Positions 40,397 through 49,003 of a stretch of 49,003 nt of DNA are shown here, in pieces. Origin of the DNA: Pseudomonas gessardii (GTDB lineage Bacteria > Pseudomonadota > Gammaproteobacteria > Pseudomonadales > Pseudomonadaceae). The first letter of the stretch is position 1. Every line of letters begins with the position of its first letter. Below the pieces are notes generated by a model. The model made no database searches. It saw only the letters and a list, made by a program, of their open reading frames with translations, and had not been told where the DNA came from. The stretch lies in the NCBI RefSeq assembly GCF_001983165.1, contig NZ_MNPU01000042.1, forward strand, positions 1 through 49,003, given 5' to 3'. Position numbers and translations under genes: made by a program.

Positions 40397-43300
40397 ATGC
40401 AGGCACAGGATGATTTGGCTAAGGCATGTACTCAATTGACGCAACAGCAGTTGCAAGCTGCCTTGTTGGAAATGACGGGCGATCTAGCCAAGGCCGATGT
40501 GCTGCAAAAGCGCCTGCCGGGCTGGATGATCGATGCCCCGAAAGGTTTGCTGGAGGCTCTGGAAAAGGATGCTGCGCGGGTTGAAGAGGCCAGGGCTGCG
40601 GTCGAAGGCCGTTTGAGGCGCTTACGGTCGCTGGATGAGTTTTGCAGTGGGCACTTGAGGGCGTACTGCCAGAAAAAATGGCAGGTAACGGTGGACCCCA
40701 CAAAGGATCTTTTTGTCTATGCCACCTACGAACACCAAAAAGCAGTCCTTCCGTTGGAATATGAGAGAAGCATTAAGCTGGAACGGCAGAGCTTGTTGCA
40801 CGTGGCGCTGCAAAACTTTTCCGAGAATGAGGCGCGAGCGGAGCATTACTCAGAGCAGTCGGGTCTGCAAGCCGGATCAGCCCCCTCTGCAGCTATCGCG
40901 ATCTCTGCGCATGAGTTTGCCAAGGGTTGCAGGGAACTGGATCTTGGTCGGCTTTATCAGCAGCACATCGCTGAAGTATTTCACCTGGATATTGGCGAGA
41001 CCGCTGATGAGCCCTACGTCAACGGGGCAGCGGTTGATATTGGTTGGATGAAAACCCTGGACGTAAGAATCGACGCGCATATCGCCTGCATGCGTGGCGA
41101 TATCACCCAGGACTCCTACGCCATGCTATGCACGCTGCTTGATCGGAACATGACTCCCGCCCAGGCCAAAGACCTGTTGTTTCAGGGGCGCCCGGTCCTC
41201 TGGCAAGGCTTGAATGCACTCGACTGTTGCCTGTGGAGCGTCGTGGTGTTCTCGGGACGGCCGATCGGGGATTACCCGGAAGAACCCTGCGTAGTCTATA
41301 TGCCCAATGAACCCAAACGACCGTTCTTTGAGTACCCCTCGCTCAATGACTTCAAGGTCTATCTGGATCTGAAGCTGGAAGTCGCCACGTATCGCACATT
41401 CTTTACCGGTTACCTGGGAGAGGTTGACCGGCTGGTTTTTTTCAGCCGGTTTGGGGAGCACCGTACGCTGGGTGTGCTGGCGGCCAAGCCCATCACGACC
41501 AGCTTGGCGCTCCACTTTTTTGCTACTTACGTGGGCAAGTTGCAAATCGACGCGAGGACACTGGCGGTACCGGTGGCGGATGTCGATGAGGACGCCCGCA
41601 AGCAGCGCTTGCTGGAGTACCTTGATGCCGGGTTGACGCTGCTCAACCTCGCGGGCTTTGTTGTCCCGGCGTTGGGATTGCTGATGACGGGGGTGGCGGT
41701 GGGGCAGATGCTTGGCGAGGTGTATGAGGGCATTGAGGACTGGCGTCGCGGTGACAAGGTTGAGGCGCTCAAACAGTTGGGTGCTGTGGCGGAGAACCTC
41801 ACCTCGATGGTGTTGTTCGCGGCAGGGACCAAGGTGGTTGGTAAGGTTTTGAGGCGAGCCCGGCAGGGCATTGAGGGCTACTTCCAGGAACTGGAGGCCA
41901 TACGTTTAGACGACGGTAACCTGCGGTTATGGCGCCCCGACATACTGCCATACGCCCATGATCCGCGGCTCGTCGATAATCTGGTCGCCGATGCTGAAGG
42001 CATTTATAAAGTAGGTGGTCATTCCTACGTAAAGGTCAATGGTTTCGTCCATCAGGTTTCGTTTGATCCAAAGCTGGGTCAGTGGCGGGCCAACCCCGCT
42101 GTGCGGCAGGCGGCCTATCGTCCGGCAATGTTGCATAACGGTGAGGGCGCTTGGCGTTTCTCATTTGAGAAGCCAGAGACGTGGGAGGATGAAATGTATC
42201 TCTTTTCACGCCTGGAACCCGCGAGTCGACACCCTGCGCTGGATTTGCGCAAGTTGCAATTGGTCAAGTCCATCATGGATAAGCCCCACCGATGGGGTTA
42301 CCACCTGGCTCAGGAATGCCTTCCCTTTCCCGCCCGGTTTCGTGATTTATACGAGCGTTTCAGGCTGGAGCAGTCCATTCGTGACCTGATCTGGCTGTTG
42401 GAGCGCAGTGTTTACCTCAATGCTGAAAGTGCGACCTTGCAGATGCACGCTTTGCCCTTGTTGTCGGGTTGGCCTAAGGGGTGTTATTTCGAAGTGCTTG
42501 ACGCCCAGGGAGGCGTCAAGGCGCGTTACCCCTCTACCGGGTTTATTGACGATGTGCGGCAGCGATTGACCATCACCGAGAAAGCCGTGTGCGAAGGGAG
42601 GGTGTTTGATGTGTTGTTGTCCCGGCTGGATGAGCAGCAGAAAGTCGGGCTGTTGGGGGAAGGCGTTACTGCCAATCAGGAACACGCTGTATTGGCGCGC
42701 CTATTGTTAGAGCACCTCAAGGCTGATCGTAAACCGCTGTTTGAGCAGTTGTATCAGTCCTATGACGGGCCGCTGCCACAGGAGTGGGAGTTGCTCAGAA
42801 AGACGTATCCGCAACTGCCCTATCGAGTCATGCGGGAGGTGATGGCTGAGGCGTCCTCGGTGGAGAGGGAAGCTCTGCGTGACAAGCAGCGTGTTCCCAT
42901 GGGGTTGGCTGAATCGGTGCGATATGCACTCGCAGAACAGCGCCTGGATCGTGCCCTTGCCGGTTTTGAGCAGCCGGAGTTGGCAGGCCTCGACACACAG
43001 TGTGTTGCGGTTCGACTGTTGCCGCGGATCGAGGGTTGGGATAACACGCTGCGCCTGGAATTGCGCGCGGATTCCCTACAGGGCGATTTATTGGCGCTGG
43101 GGGCTATCAAGGGCGCAGGCGTGCGGCGAGTGGTGGTCCGGTCGGCGGCCGGTTTTAAAGCATTCGATGGCAGCGGCGTGAGCCTTGGTGCAGCCCGGTC
43201 TGGTCCGGATGGGTTGTTCGAAGCGCTTGAAGACACGCTGGCCCAGGCGCAGCGCAAGGCGCTGGGGTTGCCTCTGACAGAGGCAGTAAATGGCTGGAGG

Positions 43301-45238
43301 TTGCGGCGTCTGCTGGCTGCCCGAGCACAGAGTGAGCGTGAGGTCGCTGCACAGGCCTTCACCCACAAGGCTCGCGAGCCTTTGGCGATGGACACGCCCT
43401 GTCGGCTGGCGGACTCGCCAACAAGTTCGCCTGCCCGTTCGGGGGCATTGGTGCGCAAAGTCAAACAACTCTACCCATTGCTCACCGATGCCCAAGCCTC
43501 TGAGCTGTTGATGGCGTCTGGTGGTGATGAGCTTTCCCAGGCCAAGGCCGTCGGCCGTATGACCGGGGACCTGGAGCGCCTGCGAGCGATCCTCAAGCAG
43601 TGGAAGAACAGCACCGGTGAGCTGGAGTATCAACCGGGGTTCAGAGACATCCATCACAGTCGCCAGCAAGTGGCCGAACGCATTGAGGCCTGTTGGCGAC
43701 GCCAGAGCTTTGCACTCGACGAACACCAGGTCTCGGTTGCCAGCTTGATGCTGGACGGCATGCGTGTGGGCTCATTGCCAAACCTGCCGCCGGAAATTCG
43801 TTTCGATCATGTCCGGCAACTGTCACTCAGGAATATGCGATTAGGGGATGACGTCGCTTATTTCCTCAAGTGCTTCAAGGGGCTGCGGCGCCTGGACCTG
43901 GACCGCAACAGGCTGACCCGGCTGCCCGAATACCTCTCACGCATGCCCGAACTTGCCAGTTTGTCGTTACCCCGAAACCAGCTCGCGCTGACTCAGTACA
44001 CCCGGCGCAAGCTGGCCGACATGAGCACCTTGCGCCTGCTGGACATGAGCCACAACCCGGTTGAAGGCGTCCTGGATGTCAGCAGCATGCGTGGTTTGCA
44101 TACATTGCTGCTACAGGACAGCCGAATGACTGATGTGCCCACTGGGCTTGGGCGCTTGGCCTATCTGGACCAGGTGGACCTGCGCGACAACTGGATCACG
44201 CTATTGCCCGAGTGGCTGTTCAGCGCTACCCGCAGTTTCAGTCAGGCGATCAATCTGGGGGGTAACCCGTTGTCTGCCTCGACGGTGAGCGCCCTCAGTC
44301 GCTATCGTGAAGAGGTCGGTATCGGCATGGGCTATGTGGATGACGATCAGACCCGCTTCACTGAGTTGAAAGCCCGGGCACTGTGGTTGCCGGACGAAGT
44401 GGCCAATCGCAACGCCACCAGGCGCGGGACCTGGGCCAATCTGCGCGATGACACGGAATCGGCACCGCTGTTCGAGTTGCTTGCTCAATTGTCCGGTACC
44501 GCCGACAGCCGTCACGTGCGTGAGGATTTGAGCCGAAGAGTGTGGGAGGTCCTGCAGTCGACCCATGACAGCCTCGAATTGCGTGAGCAGGTCTTTCAAC
44601 TGGCGGCCCATCCGGTGAGCTGTGCCGATGGGGCGGCGGATATCTTCAGTCAGATGGAAGTGCTGATGGAGGTCGAAAGAGCGACCCAGCAGTCCATGCG
44701 CCGACAGGGCAGCCCCGTAGAGCTGTTGAAGCTGGGCCGCGGCTTGTTTCGCCTCAGTGAGCTGGAAAAAATTGCGCAGACCTACGCGACCGAGCATTCC
44801 AGCGAAGACCCCCTGGAAGTCAGCCTGGCCTTTCGGGTTGGTCTGGCTAAAGTCCTGGAGCTGCCAGGGCAGCCCAAACATGCGCAGTATGTAGCGTTTG
44901 CCGATGTGACCAGCGAAGGGTTGGCGGTCGCGCATTCCCAGGTCCGCACGGCAGAGCTGTCCCCGGCACTCTTGCGTTTCCTGACGCAGTTGGCGTTCTG
45001 GAAGACTCACCTCAAGCAGCAGTTTCCGGCAACGTTCCTGACGGCGACGGAACCCTTTGATGTGCAGCAGCAGCTACTCTTCGAGAACAGCCAGAACCTC
45101 AGTGATGGCGAATACCTCACGCAAATGGAAGCCCTGCGGGCTCCTCGTCGACAGGCCATCGCCGAAGTGGTGGAGCGCCTCACCCAGCAGATGCTCAAGC
45201 ACCATGATCTGGGTATCTGCCATGTGCCTGAGGGCTGA
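40397..45238 (+). CDS. Giant LRR protein with NEL-type E3 ubiquitin ligase domain (paralogue 2)
   Basis: The 1,613-residue protein is homologous to the product of the gene at 33351 along its whole length, with the same order of parts: toxin-like N-terminal half with VVYMPNEPKRPF near 299 and a hydrophobic segment near 413-440 (LTLLNLAGFVVPALGLLMTG), leucine-rich repeats at about 1133-1294 (RLDLDRNRLTRLPEYLSRMP), and a NEL domain with catalytic Cys1409 in SCADGAADIFSQMEV and the later DPLEVSLAFRVGL. The LRR faces differ more than the flanks, as expected if the two proteins choose different targets. Codon use looks less GC-biased than in the flanking genes. The ATG at 40397 follows AAAGGA; a TTG at 40391 is possible. 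Confidence 0.88.
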   Translation: MQAQDDLAKACTQLTQQQLQAALLEMTGDLAKADVLQKRLPGWMIDAPKGLLEALEKDAARVEEARAAVEGRLRRLRSLDEFCSGHLRAYCQKKWQVTVDPTKDLFVYATYEHQKAVLPLEYERSIKLERQSLLHVALQNFSENEARAEHYSEQSGLQAGSAPSAAIAISAHEFAKGCRELDLGRLYQQHIAEVFHLDIGETADEPYVNGAAVDIGWMKTLDVRIDAHIACMRGDITQDSYAMLCTLLDRNMTPAQAKDLLFQGRPVLWQGLNALDCCLWSVVVFSGRPIGDYPEEPCVVYMPNEPKRPFFEYPSLNDFKVYLDLKLEVATYRTFFTGYLGEVDRLVFFSRFGEHRTLGVLAAKPITTSLALHFFATYVGKLQIDARTLAVPVADVDEDARKQRLLEYLDAGLTLLNLAGFVVPALGLLMTGVAVGQMLGEVYEGIEDWRRGDKVEALKQLGAVAENLTSMVLFAAGTKVVGKVLRRARQGIEGYFQELEAIRLDDGNLRLWRPDILPYAHDPRLVDNLVADAEGIYKVGGHSYVKVNGFVHQVSFDPKLGQWRANPAVRQAAYRPAMLHNGEGAWRFSFEKPETWEDEMYLFSRLEPASRHPALDLRKLQLVKSIMDKPHRWGYHLAQECLPFPARFRDLYERFRLEQSIRDLIWLLERSVYLNAESATLQMHALPLLSGWPKGCYFEVLDAQGGVKARYPSTGFIDDVRQRLTITEKAVCEGRVFDVLLSRLDEQQKVGLLGEGVTANQEHAVLARLLLEHLKADRKPLFEQLYQSYDGPLPQEWELLRKTYPQLPYRVMREVMAEASSVEREALRDKQRVPMGLAESVRYALAEQRLDRALAGFEQPELAGLDTQCVAVRLLPRIEGWDNTLRLELRADSLQGDLLALGAIKGAGVRRVVVRSAAGFKAFDGSGVSLGAARSGPDGLFEALEDTLAQAQRKALGLPLTEAVNGWRLRRLLAARAQSEREVAAQAFTHKAREPLAMDTPCRLADSPTSSPARSGALVRKVKQLYPLLTDAQASELLMASGGDELSQAKAVGRMTGDLERLRAILKQWKNSTGELEYQPGFRDIHHSRQQVAERIEACWRRQSFALDEHQVSVASLMLDGMRVGSLPNLPPEIRFDHVRQLSLRNMRLGDDVAYFLKCFKGLRRLDLDRNRLTRLPEYLSRMPELASLSLPRNQLALTQYTRRKLADMSTLRLLDMSHNPVEGVLDVSSMRGLHTLLLQDSRMTDVPTGLGRLAYLDQVDLRDNWITLLPEWLFSATRSFSQAINLGGNPLSASTVSALSRYREEVGIGMGYVDDDQTRFTELKARALWLPDEVANRNATRRGTWANLRDDTESAPLFELLAQLSGTADSRHVREDLSRRVWEVLQSTHDSLELREQVFQLAAHPVSCADGAADIFSQMEVLMEVERATQQSMRRQGSPVELLKLGRGLFRLSELEKIAQTYATEHSSEDPLEVSLAFRVGLAKVLELPGQPKHAQYVAFADVTSEGLAVAHSQVRTAELSPALLRFLTQLAFWKTHLKQQFPATFLTATEPFDVQQQLLFENSQNLSDGEYLTQMEALRAPRRQAIAEVVERLTQQMLKHHDLGICHVPEG

Positions 45239-45340
45239 GCCACGGCCCGGTCGATTGATCCATGGCAAGCCGACTGGAATTGCTTGCCCGCCGTGCTGCC
45301 CAATCCGCTAGTCTTGATCCATCTTGGAAGGGAGTCGCCC

Positions 45341-46858
45341 ATGTTCGAATCCGCAGAAATTGGTCACGCCGTCGATAAGGACACTTACGACGCTGAAGTC
45401 CCGGCGTTGCGTGAAGCCTTGCTGGAAGCACAGTTCGAGTTGCACCAGCAGGGACGCTTTCCGGTGATCGTGCTGATCAACGGCATCGAAGGGGCCGGCA
45501 AGGGCGAGACCGTCAAGCTGCTCAATGAGTGGATGGACCCACGGCTGATCGAGGTGCGCACCTTCGACCAGCAGACCGACGAAGAACTGGCCCGCCCGCC
45601 GGCCTGGCGCTATTGGCGGCAATTGCCGGGCAAAGGGCGCATGGGGGTGTTCTTCGGCAATTGGTACAGCCAGATGTTGCAGGCGCGGGTCCATGGCCAG
45701 ATCAAGGACGCCCGCCTGGACCAGGCCATTGCCGGGGCCGAGCGCCTGGAGCAAATGCTCTGTGATGAAGGGGCGCTGATCTTCAAGTTCTGGTTCCACT
45801 TGTCCAAGAAACAGATGAAGGCGCGGCTCAAGGCCTTGCAGGATGATCCGCTGCACAGTTGGCGCATCAGCCCGCTGGACTGGCAGCAGTCCGAGACCTA
45901 TGACAAGTTTGTGCATTTCGGTGAGCGCGTGTTGCGTCGCACCAGCCGTGACTACGCGCCCTGGCACGTGATCGAAGGCGTGGATGCCCATTACCGTGGC
46001 CTGACGGTGGGCAAGATTCTTCTGGAAGGTTTGCAAAATGCCCTGAAGCTGGCCAAGGTCAAGGCCAGCGGAATTCACCCTGCGCCGCTGCCGACTGCCG
46101 TCGATCAACGCAGCCTGCTCGATAGCCTGGACATGACCCAGCGCCTGGAGAAGGACGACTACGAGGAGCAACTGATTACCGAGCAGGCGCGGCTTTCAGG
46201 CTTGATGCGTGACAAACGCATGCGCAAGCACGCCCTGGTCACCGTCTTTGAAGGTAACGATGCGGCAGGCAAGGGCGGGGCGATCCGTCGGGTGGCGGCG
46301 GCGCTGGATCCGCGCCAGTACCGCATCGTGCCGATTGCCGCGCCCACTGAAGACGAACGCGCCCAGCCGTACTTGTGGCGATTCTGGCGGCAGATTCCGG
46401 CACGGGGCATGTTCACCGTGTTTGATCGCTCCTGGTATGGCCGCGTGCTGGTGGAACGGATTGAAGGCTTTTGCACCACGGCGGACTGGATGCGCGCTTA
46501 CGCCGAAATCAACGATTTCGAGGAGCAACTGCGCGACGCCGGGGTGATCGTGGTCAAGTTCTGGCTGGCGATTGATAAGGACACCCAGCTGGAGCGTTTC
46601 CAGGCCCGGGAAGAGATCCCGTTCAAACGCTTCAAGATCACCGAAGACGACTGGCGCAACCGCGACAAGTGGGATGCCTACCGGGCGGCCGTGGGTGACA
46701 TGGTGGACCGCACCAGCACCGAGATTGCGCCCTGGACCCTGGTGGAGGCCAACGACAAGCGCTGGGCGCGGGTCAAGGTGCTGCGCACCATCAACCTGGC
46801 GTTGGAAGAGGCGTTCGCCAAGTCCGACAAACACGACAAAAAGAAGAAGCACAAATAA
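45341..46858 (+). CDS. pap: Polyphosphate:AMP phosphotransferase (double PPK2 domain)
   Basis: The enzyme transfers phosphate from polyphosphate to AMP to make ADP. The 505-residue protein contains two PPK2 domains in tandem, as in the P. aeruginosa enzyme. Domain 1 has the Walker-A-like NGIEGAGKGETVK near residues 47-59; domain 2 has EGNDAAGKGGAIR near 304-316 with the lid-region segment FDRSWYGRVLVERI. The ATG at 45341 is preceded by GGAAGGGAG; the frame continues upstream to 45284 without support. The Lys-rich C-terminus (DKKKKHK) is typical. A REPIN follows. Confidence 0.93.
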   Translation: MFESAEIGHAVDKDTYDAEVPALREALLEAQFELHQQGRFPVIVLINGIEGAGKGETVKLLNEWMDPRLIEVRTFDQQTDEELARPPAWRYWRQLPGKGRMGVFFGNWYSQMLQARVHGQIKDARLDQAIAGAERLEQMLCDEGALIFKFWFHLSKKQMKARLKALQDDPLHSWRISPLDWQQSETYDKFVHFGERVLRRTSRDYAPWHVIEGVDAHYRGLTVGKILLEGLQNALKLAKVKASGIHPAPLPTAVDQRSLLDSLDMTQRLEKDDYEEQLITEQARLSGLMRDKRMRKHALVTVFEGNDAAGKGGAIRRVAAALDPRQYRIVPIAAPTEDERAQPYLWRFWRQIPARGMFTVFDRSWYGRVLVERIEGFCTTADWMRAYAEINDFEEQLRDAGVIVVKFWLAIDKDTQLERFQAREEIPFKRFKITEDDWRNRDKWDAYRAAVGDMVDRTSTEIAPWTLVEANDKRWARVKVLRTINLALEEAFAKSDKHDKKKKHK

Positions 46859-46869
46859 CCGGCTCACCT

Positions 46870-46969
46870 TGTAGGAGCGAGCTTGCTCGCGAAAGTCTCA
46901 AGGGCCCCGCGTTCATGCAGGATGCCCGCGTTATCGTTGACGATTTTCGCGAGCAAGCTCGCTCCTACA
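46870..46969. repeat. REPIN between pap and the thiolase gene
   Basis: It has the same arms and nearly the same spacer (GTTATCGTTGACGAT, CTCAAGGGCMCCGCGTT) as the copy at 2041, although almost 45 kb away. The similarity of the spacers shows that the paired unit, not the single REP, was copied. Confidence 0.9.
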
Positions 46970-47077
46970 GGGTTAGCGCCATGCTTTTGCATACGTCAGG
47001 TGAATGATCATCGCGATCGCTAGTCGCTGGATCTATCCTCGATCTGTCTCCCAACAACGACAAGATTGAGGTAGCCC

Positions 47078-48262
47078 ATGCGTGAAGTAGTGATCGTCGA
47101 CAGTGTGCGAACCGGCCTGGCCAAGTCCTTTCGCGGCAAGTTCAACCAGACCCGTCCCGATGACATGGCAGCGCATTGCGTGAACGCGCTGCTGAGCCGC
47201 AACGGCATCGACCCGGCCAGCGTCGAGGATTGCATTGTCGGCGCCGGCTCCAACGAAGGTGCCCAGGGTTACAACATCGGTCGCAACGTGGCAGTACTGT
47301 CGCGCCTGGGCACCGGTGCCGCCGGCATGACCCTCAACCGTTTCTGCTCCTCAGGGCTACAGGCGATTGCCATCGCGGCCAACCAGATCGCCTCGGGTTG
47401 CAGCGACATCATTGTCGCCGGCGGTGTCGAGTCCATCAGCCTGACCATGAAAAGCGTCAACACCGACAACCTGATCAACCCGTTGCTCAAGGAGCAGGTG
47501 CCGGGCATCTACTTCCCCATGGGCCAGACCGCCGAAATCGTCGCCCGCCGCTATAACGTCAGCCGTGAAGAGCAGGACCTGTATGCCCTGCAAAGCCAGC
47601 AGCGCACCGCCCAGGCCCAGGCCGACGGGCTGTTCGACGATGAAATCGTGGCCATGGCGGTCAAGTACAAGGTCGAGGACAAGAACACCGGCCAGGTGCA
47701 GATTCTCGACGGTGTGGTCGATCGTGACGATTGCAATCGCCCGGACACCACCCTGGCCAGCCTGAGCGGGCTGAAACCGGTGTTTGCCGAAGATGGCTCG
47801 GTGACGGCGGGCAACTCGTCGCAATTGTCTGATGGCGCGTCGATGACCCTGGTGATGAGCCTGGAAAAAGCCCTGGAACTGGGTCTCAAGCCCAAGGCGT
47901 TTTTCTGTGGTTTTACCGTCGCCGGTTGCGAGCCGGACGAGATGGGCATCGGCCCAGTGTTCTCGGTACCCAAATTGCTCAAGGCCCGTGGGCTGCAAGT
48001 GGCGGATATCGACCTATGGGAGCTCAACGAGGCGTTTGCTTCCCAGTGCCTGTATGCGCGTAATCGACTGGAGATAGACAATGCCAGGTACAACGTCAAC
48101 GGTGGCTCGATTTCGATTGGCCACCCGTTTGGCATGACCGGGTCGCGGCAGGTCGGGCATCTGGTACGTGAGCTGCAACGTCGTCACTTGCGCTATGGCA
48201 TCGTCACCATGTGTGTGGGGGGCGGTATGGGCGCCACGGGTTTATTCGAAGCCGTGCGCTAG
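47078..48262 (+). CDS. Acetyl-CoA C-acyltransferase (thiolase)
   Basis: This thiolase cleaves 3-ketoacyl-CoA to acyl-CoA and acetyl-CoA or runs the reverse condensation. The 394-residue protein is complete: nucleophile Cys90 in LNRFCSSGLQA, His349 in SIGHPFGMTGSRQ, and the general base Cys379 in TMCVGGGMGATG. The spacing is normal for the degradative family, though chain-length preference is not readable. GAGGTAG precedes the ATG. It lies next to pap, an arrangement also found in other pseudomonads, without an evident metabolic link. A hairpin follows about 50 bases after the stop. Confidence 0.93.
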   Translation: MREVVIVDSVRTGLAKSFRGKFNQTRPDDMAAHCVNALLSRNGIDPASVEDCIVGAGSNEGAQGYNIGRNVAVLSRLGTGAAGMTLNRFCSSGLQAIAIAANQIASGCSDIIVAGGVESISLTMKSVNTDNLINPLLKEQVPGIYFPMGQTAEIVARRYNVSREEQDLYALQSQQRTAQAQADGLFDDEIVAMAVKYKVEDKNTGQVQILDGVVDRDDCNRPDTTLASLSGLKPVFAEDGSVTAGNSSQLSDGASMTLVMSLEKALELGLKPKAFFCGFTVAGCEPDEMGIGPVFSVPKLLKARGLQVADIDLWELNEAFASQCLYARNRLEIDNARYNVNGGSISIGHPFGMTGSRQVGHLVRELQRRHLRYGIVTMCVGGGMGATGLFEAVR

Positions 48263-48314
48263 TACATTGATAGTTTCCGCACGCCGGGTCGCTCGTACCC
48301 GGTGAAAATCCGAG

Positions 48315-48335
48315 GGGGGAGCTTGCTCCCCCTTT
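48315..48335 (+). terminator. Possible terminator of the thiolase gene
   Basis: GGGGGAGC and GCTCCCCC pair with only a two-base loop, followed by TTT. The short T run and tight loop make it a fair candidate only. It also resembles single REP palindromes. Confidence 0.5.
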
Positions 48336-48336
48336 G

Positions 48337-48840
48337 CATACTTGCTGTTTGGCAATCATCAGGTTTTTCAGATTGGACTTTTCGCTTATCTCCAGTTGCA
48401 GTCGTGTTTCATAGCGACCTTAGTCACCTCTCGTGTTTAATGAATTAACTATTGAGTGGCTTTCCTCTTGTGATTGTTGTTATTTTTTAGTGTGTGTAAT
48501 CTGATTCTTACAGATATGTATGCCTGTAAGTCATTCTCATTAAGTTGCGTGTAGTCCAATTCCTACGGTTGTTTCTAGAGTTTTGGCAAAATGCCATAAA
48601 TTTCCTATGTCTCTTGATGCAATAAAGCTACGTGATTAAGCGAAAAAGGTGGCTTACTTGTTCTCGTGGTAGGTGGAAACTTACCTGGCGTTGGAAAAGT
48701 TCTGACTTGCAATGCAAATAGTTGGAAAAGCCTGGAATAAAACGGTCGGCTAATGAGGCTGTTCATGGTCGCTTGTTTTATACGCCTTGCGCGCATCTGC
48801 GGTGGGGCTCCTTTAATGACATTTGTTATGTGGGAATCTG
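48337..48840. other. AT-rich region with palindromes, probable accessory or regulatory DNA
   Basis: Base composition drops sharply after the thiolase gene. Visible structures are CTTACAG-N10-CTGTAAG (48507-48530) and TGGCAAAATGCCA (48584-48596). There is no convincing complete gene; one weak minus-strand frame is listed separately. The look is that of a promoter region of an AT-rich gene which the IS30 element has interrupted or joined. Confidence 0.45.
48605..48796 (-). CDS. Doubtful small open frame, 63 residues
   Basis: On the minus strand an ATG at 48796 is preceded by AAAGGAG at a spacing of 11 bases and opens a frame of 63 codons (MRARRIKQATMNSLISRPFY...). The product is basic, with no recognised family and no membrane helix. 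Codon use is atypical. It may be a fragment or chance; the strong ribosome-binding site is the only support. Confidence 0.22.
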   Translation of the reverse strand: MRARRIKQATMNSLISRPFYSRLFQLFALQVRTFPTPGKFPPTTRTSKPPFSLNHVALLHQET

Positions 48841-49003
48841 TAAATGAAAGGGCGGCGGCAAAAACTGAGTGCAACACCTGACCTTTCCGGTACGGTGCTG
48901 CCCTATGTCTTATTCCGAACTCAGCGTTGAAGAGCGTGCCACCATTCAAGTTAGTCATGCCCAAGGCCTCAGCTTGCGCAGGATTGCCTGCTTGATCAAC
49001 CGA
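48841..49003 (+). mobile_element. IS30-family element, left end and start of transposase (runs off the right edge)
   Basis: An ATG at 48905 opens a frame that continues past the window. Its first 33 residues (SYSELSVEERATIQVSHAQG followed by LSLRRIACLINR) match the N-terminal helix-turn-helix region of IS30-type transposases. Upstream, AACTGAGTGCAACACCTGA resembles the inner part of IS30-type terminal inverted repeats, so the left end probably lies between about 48841 and 48885; its exact base cannot be fixed without the other end. The catalytic DDE domain is outside the window. Confidence 0.75.

Noticed and set aside
48797..48964. Upstream extension of the small minus-strand frame through the IS30 start
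   Set aside because: It runs antisense through the transposase N-terminus; the internal ATG at 48796 has the only good ribosome-binding site.
1..49003. tRNA, rRNA, CRISPR arrays, prophage genes and plasmid functions
   Set aside because: No tRNA-like cloverleaf, regularly spaced repeats or phage structural genes were seen. The REPINs are dispersed pairs, not arrays.

Overview
The window is chromosomal DNA of a Pseudomonas, most probably of the P. fluorescens group. The basis is the GC-rich third-codon usage, eight REPIN-type repeats of the GTAGGAGCGAGCTTGCTCGCGAA kind (quoted in part only), and typical Pseudomonas blocks: the PuuD/PuuE purine pathway, the NAGGN osmoprotectant operon, and polyphosphate:AMP phosphotransferase next to a thiolase. 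No rRNA, tRNA or CRISPR array was seen. Both edges of the window lie in insertion sequences: the tail of an IS110-type transposase on the left and the start of an IS30-type transposase on the right.

Positions 149-5426 hold the purine catabolic genes. On the minus strand, in transcription order, are puuE, uraD, alc, allA and puuD; uraH is divergent. Together they take urate to 5-hydroxyisourate, OHCU, allantoin, allantoate, ureidoglycolate, and finally glyoxylate plus urea. A LysE-type exporter and an NCS2 purine permease follow (5622-7673). A TTGTATACAA-like palindrome lies upstream of puuE, of uraH and of the permease gene, which suggests one shared repressor.

Positions 7866-20037 are core and housekeeping genes: a MarR regulator divergent from a PLP aminotransferase, with two copies of a candidate operator between them; a GST; a glutaredoxin-like protein; folE; an Smr protein; an isochorismatase-family hydrolase whose nucleophilic Cys is Ser; prmB; a tail-anchored unknown protein; a secreted alpha/beta hydrolase; aroC; an MFS transporter; an acireductone dioxygenase homologue that lacks two metal-binding His residues; a small LuxR-type HTH protein; and a DUF3509 protein.

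Positions 20388-28194 carry a long-chain acyl-CoA synthetase, an ankyrin protein, a conserved hypothetical, two very small membrane proteins, an LTA-synthase-like sulfatase-fold protein, an SDR, a divergent CsrA paralogue with a GGA-rich leader, and a YheU protein. Positions 28254-33041 are the three-gene NAGGN operon (asnO, ngg, M42 peptidase).

The most unusual part is 33351-45238. Two paralogous proteins of about 1,610 residues flank the housekeeping tRNA-modification gene mnmC. Each has a large toxin-like N-terminal half (DUF6543/dermonecrotic-toxin type), a leucine-rich repeat region, and a C-terminal NEL domain of the IpaH/SspH E3 ubiquitin ligase type with a C-x-D catalytic motif. They look like host-directed effectors in an otherwise ordinary chromosomal setting. 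The window closes with pap, a thiolase gene, an AT-rich stretch rich in palindromes, and the IS30 element.
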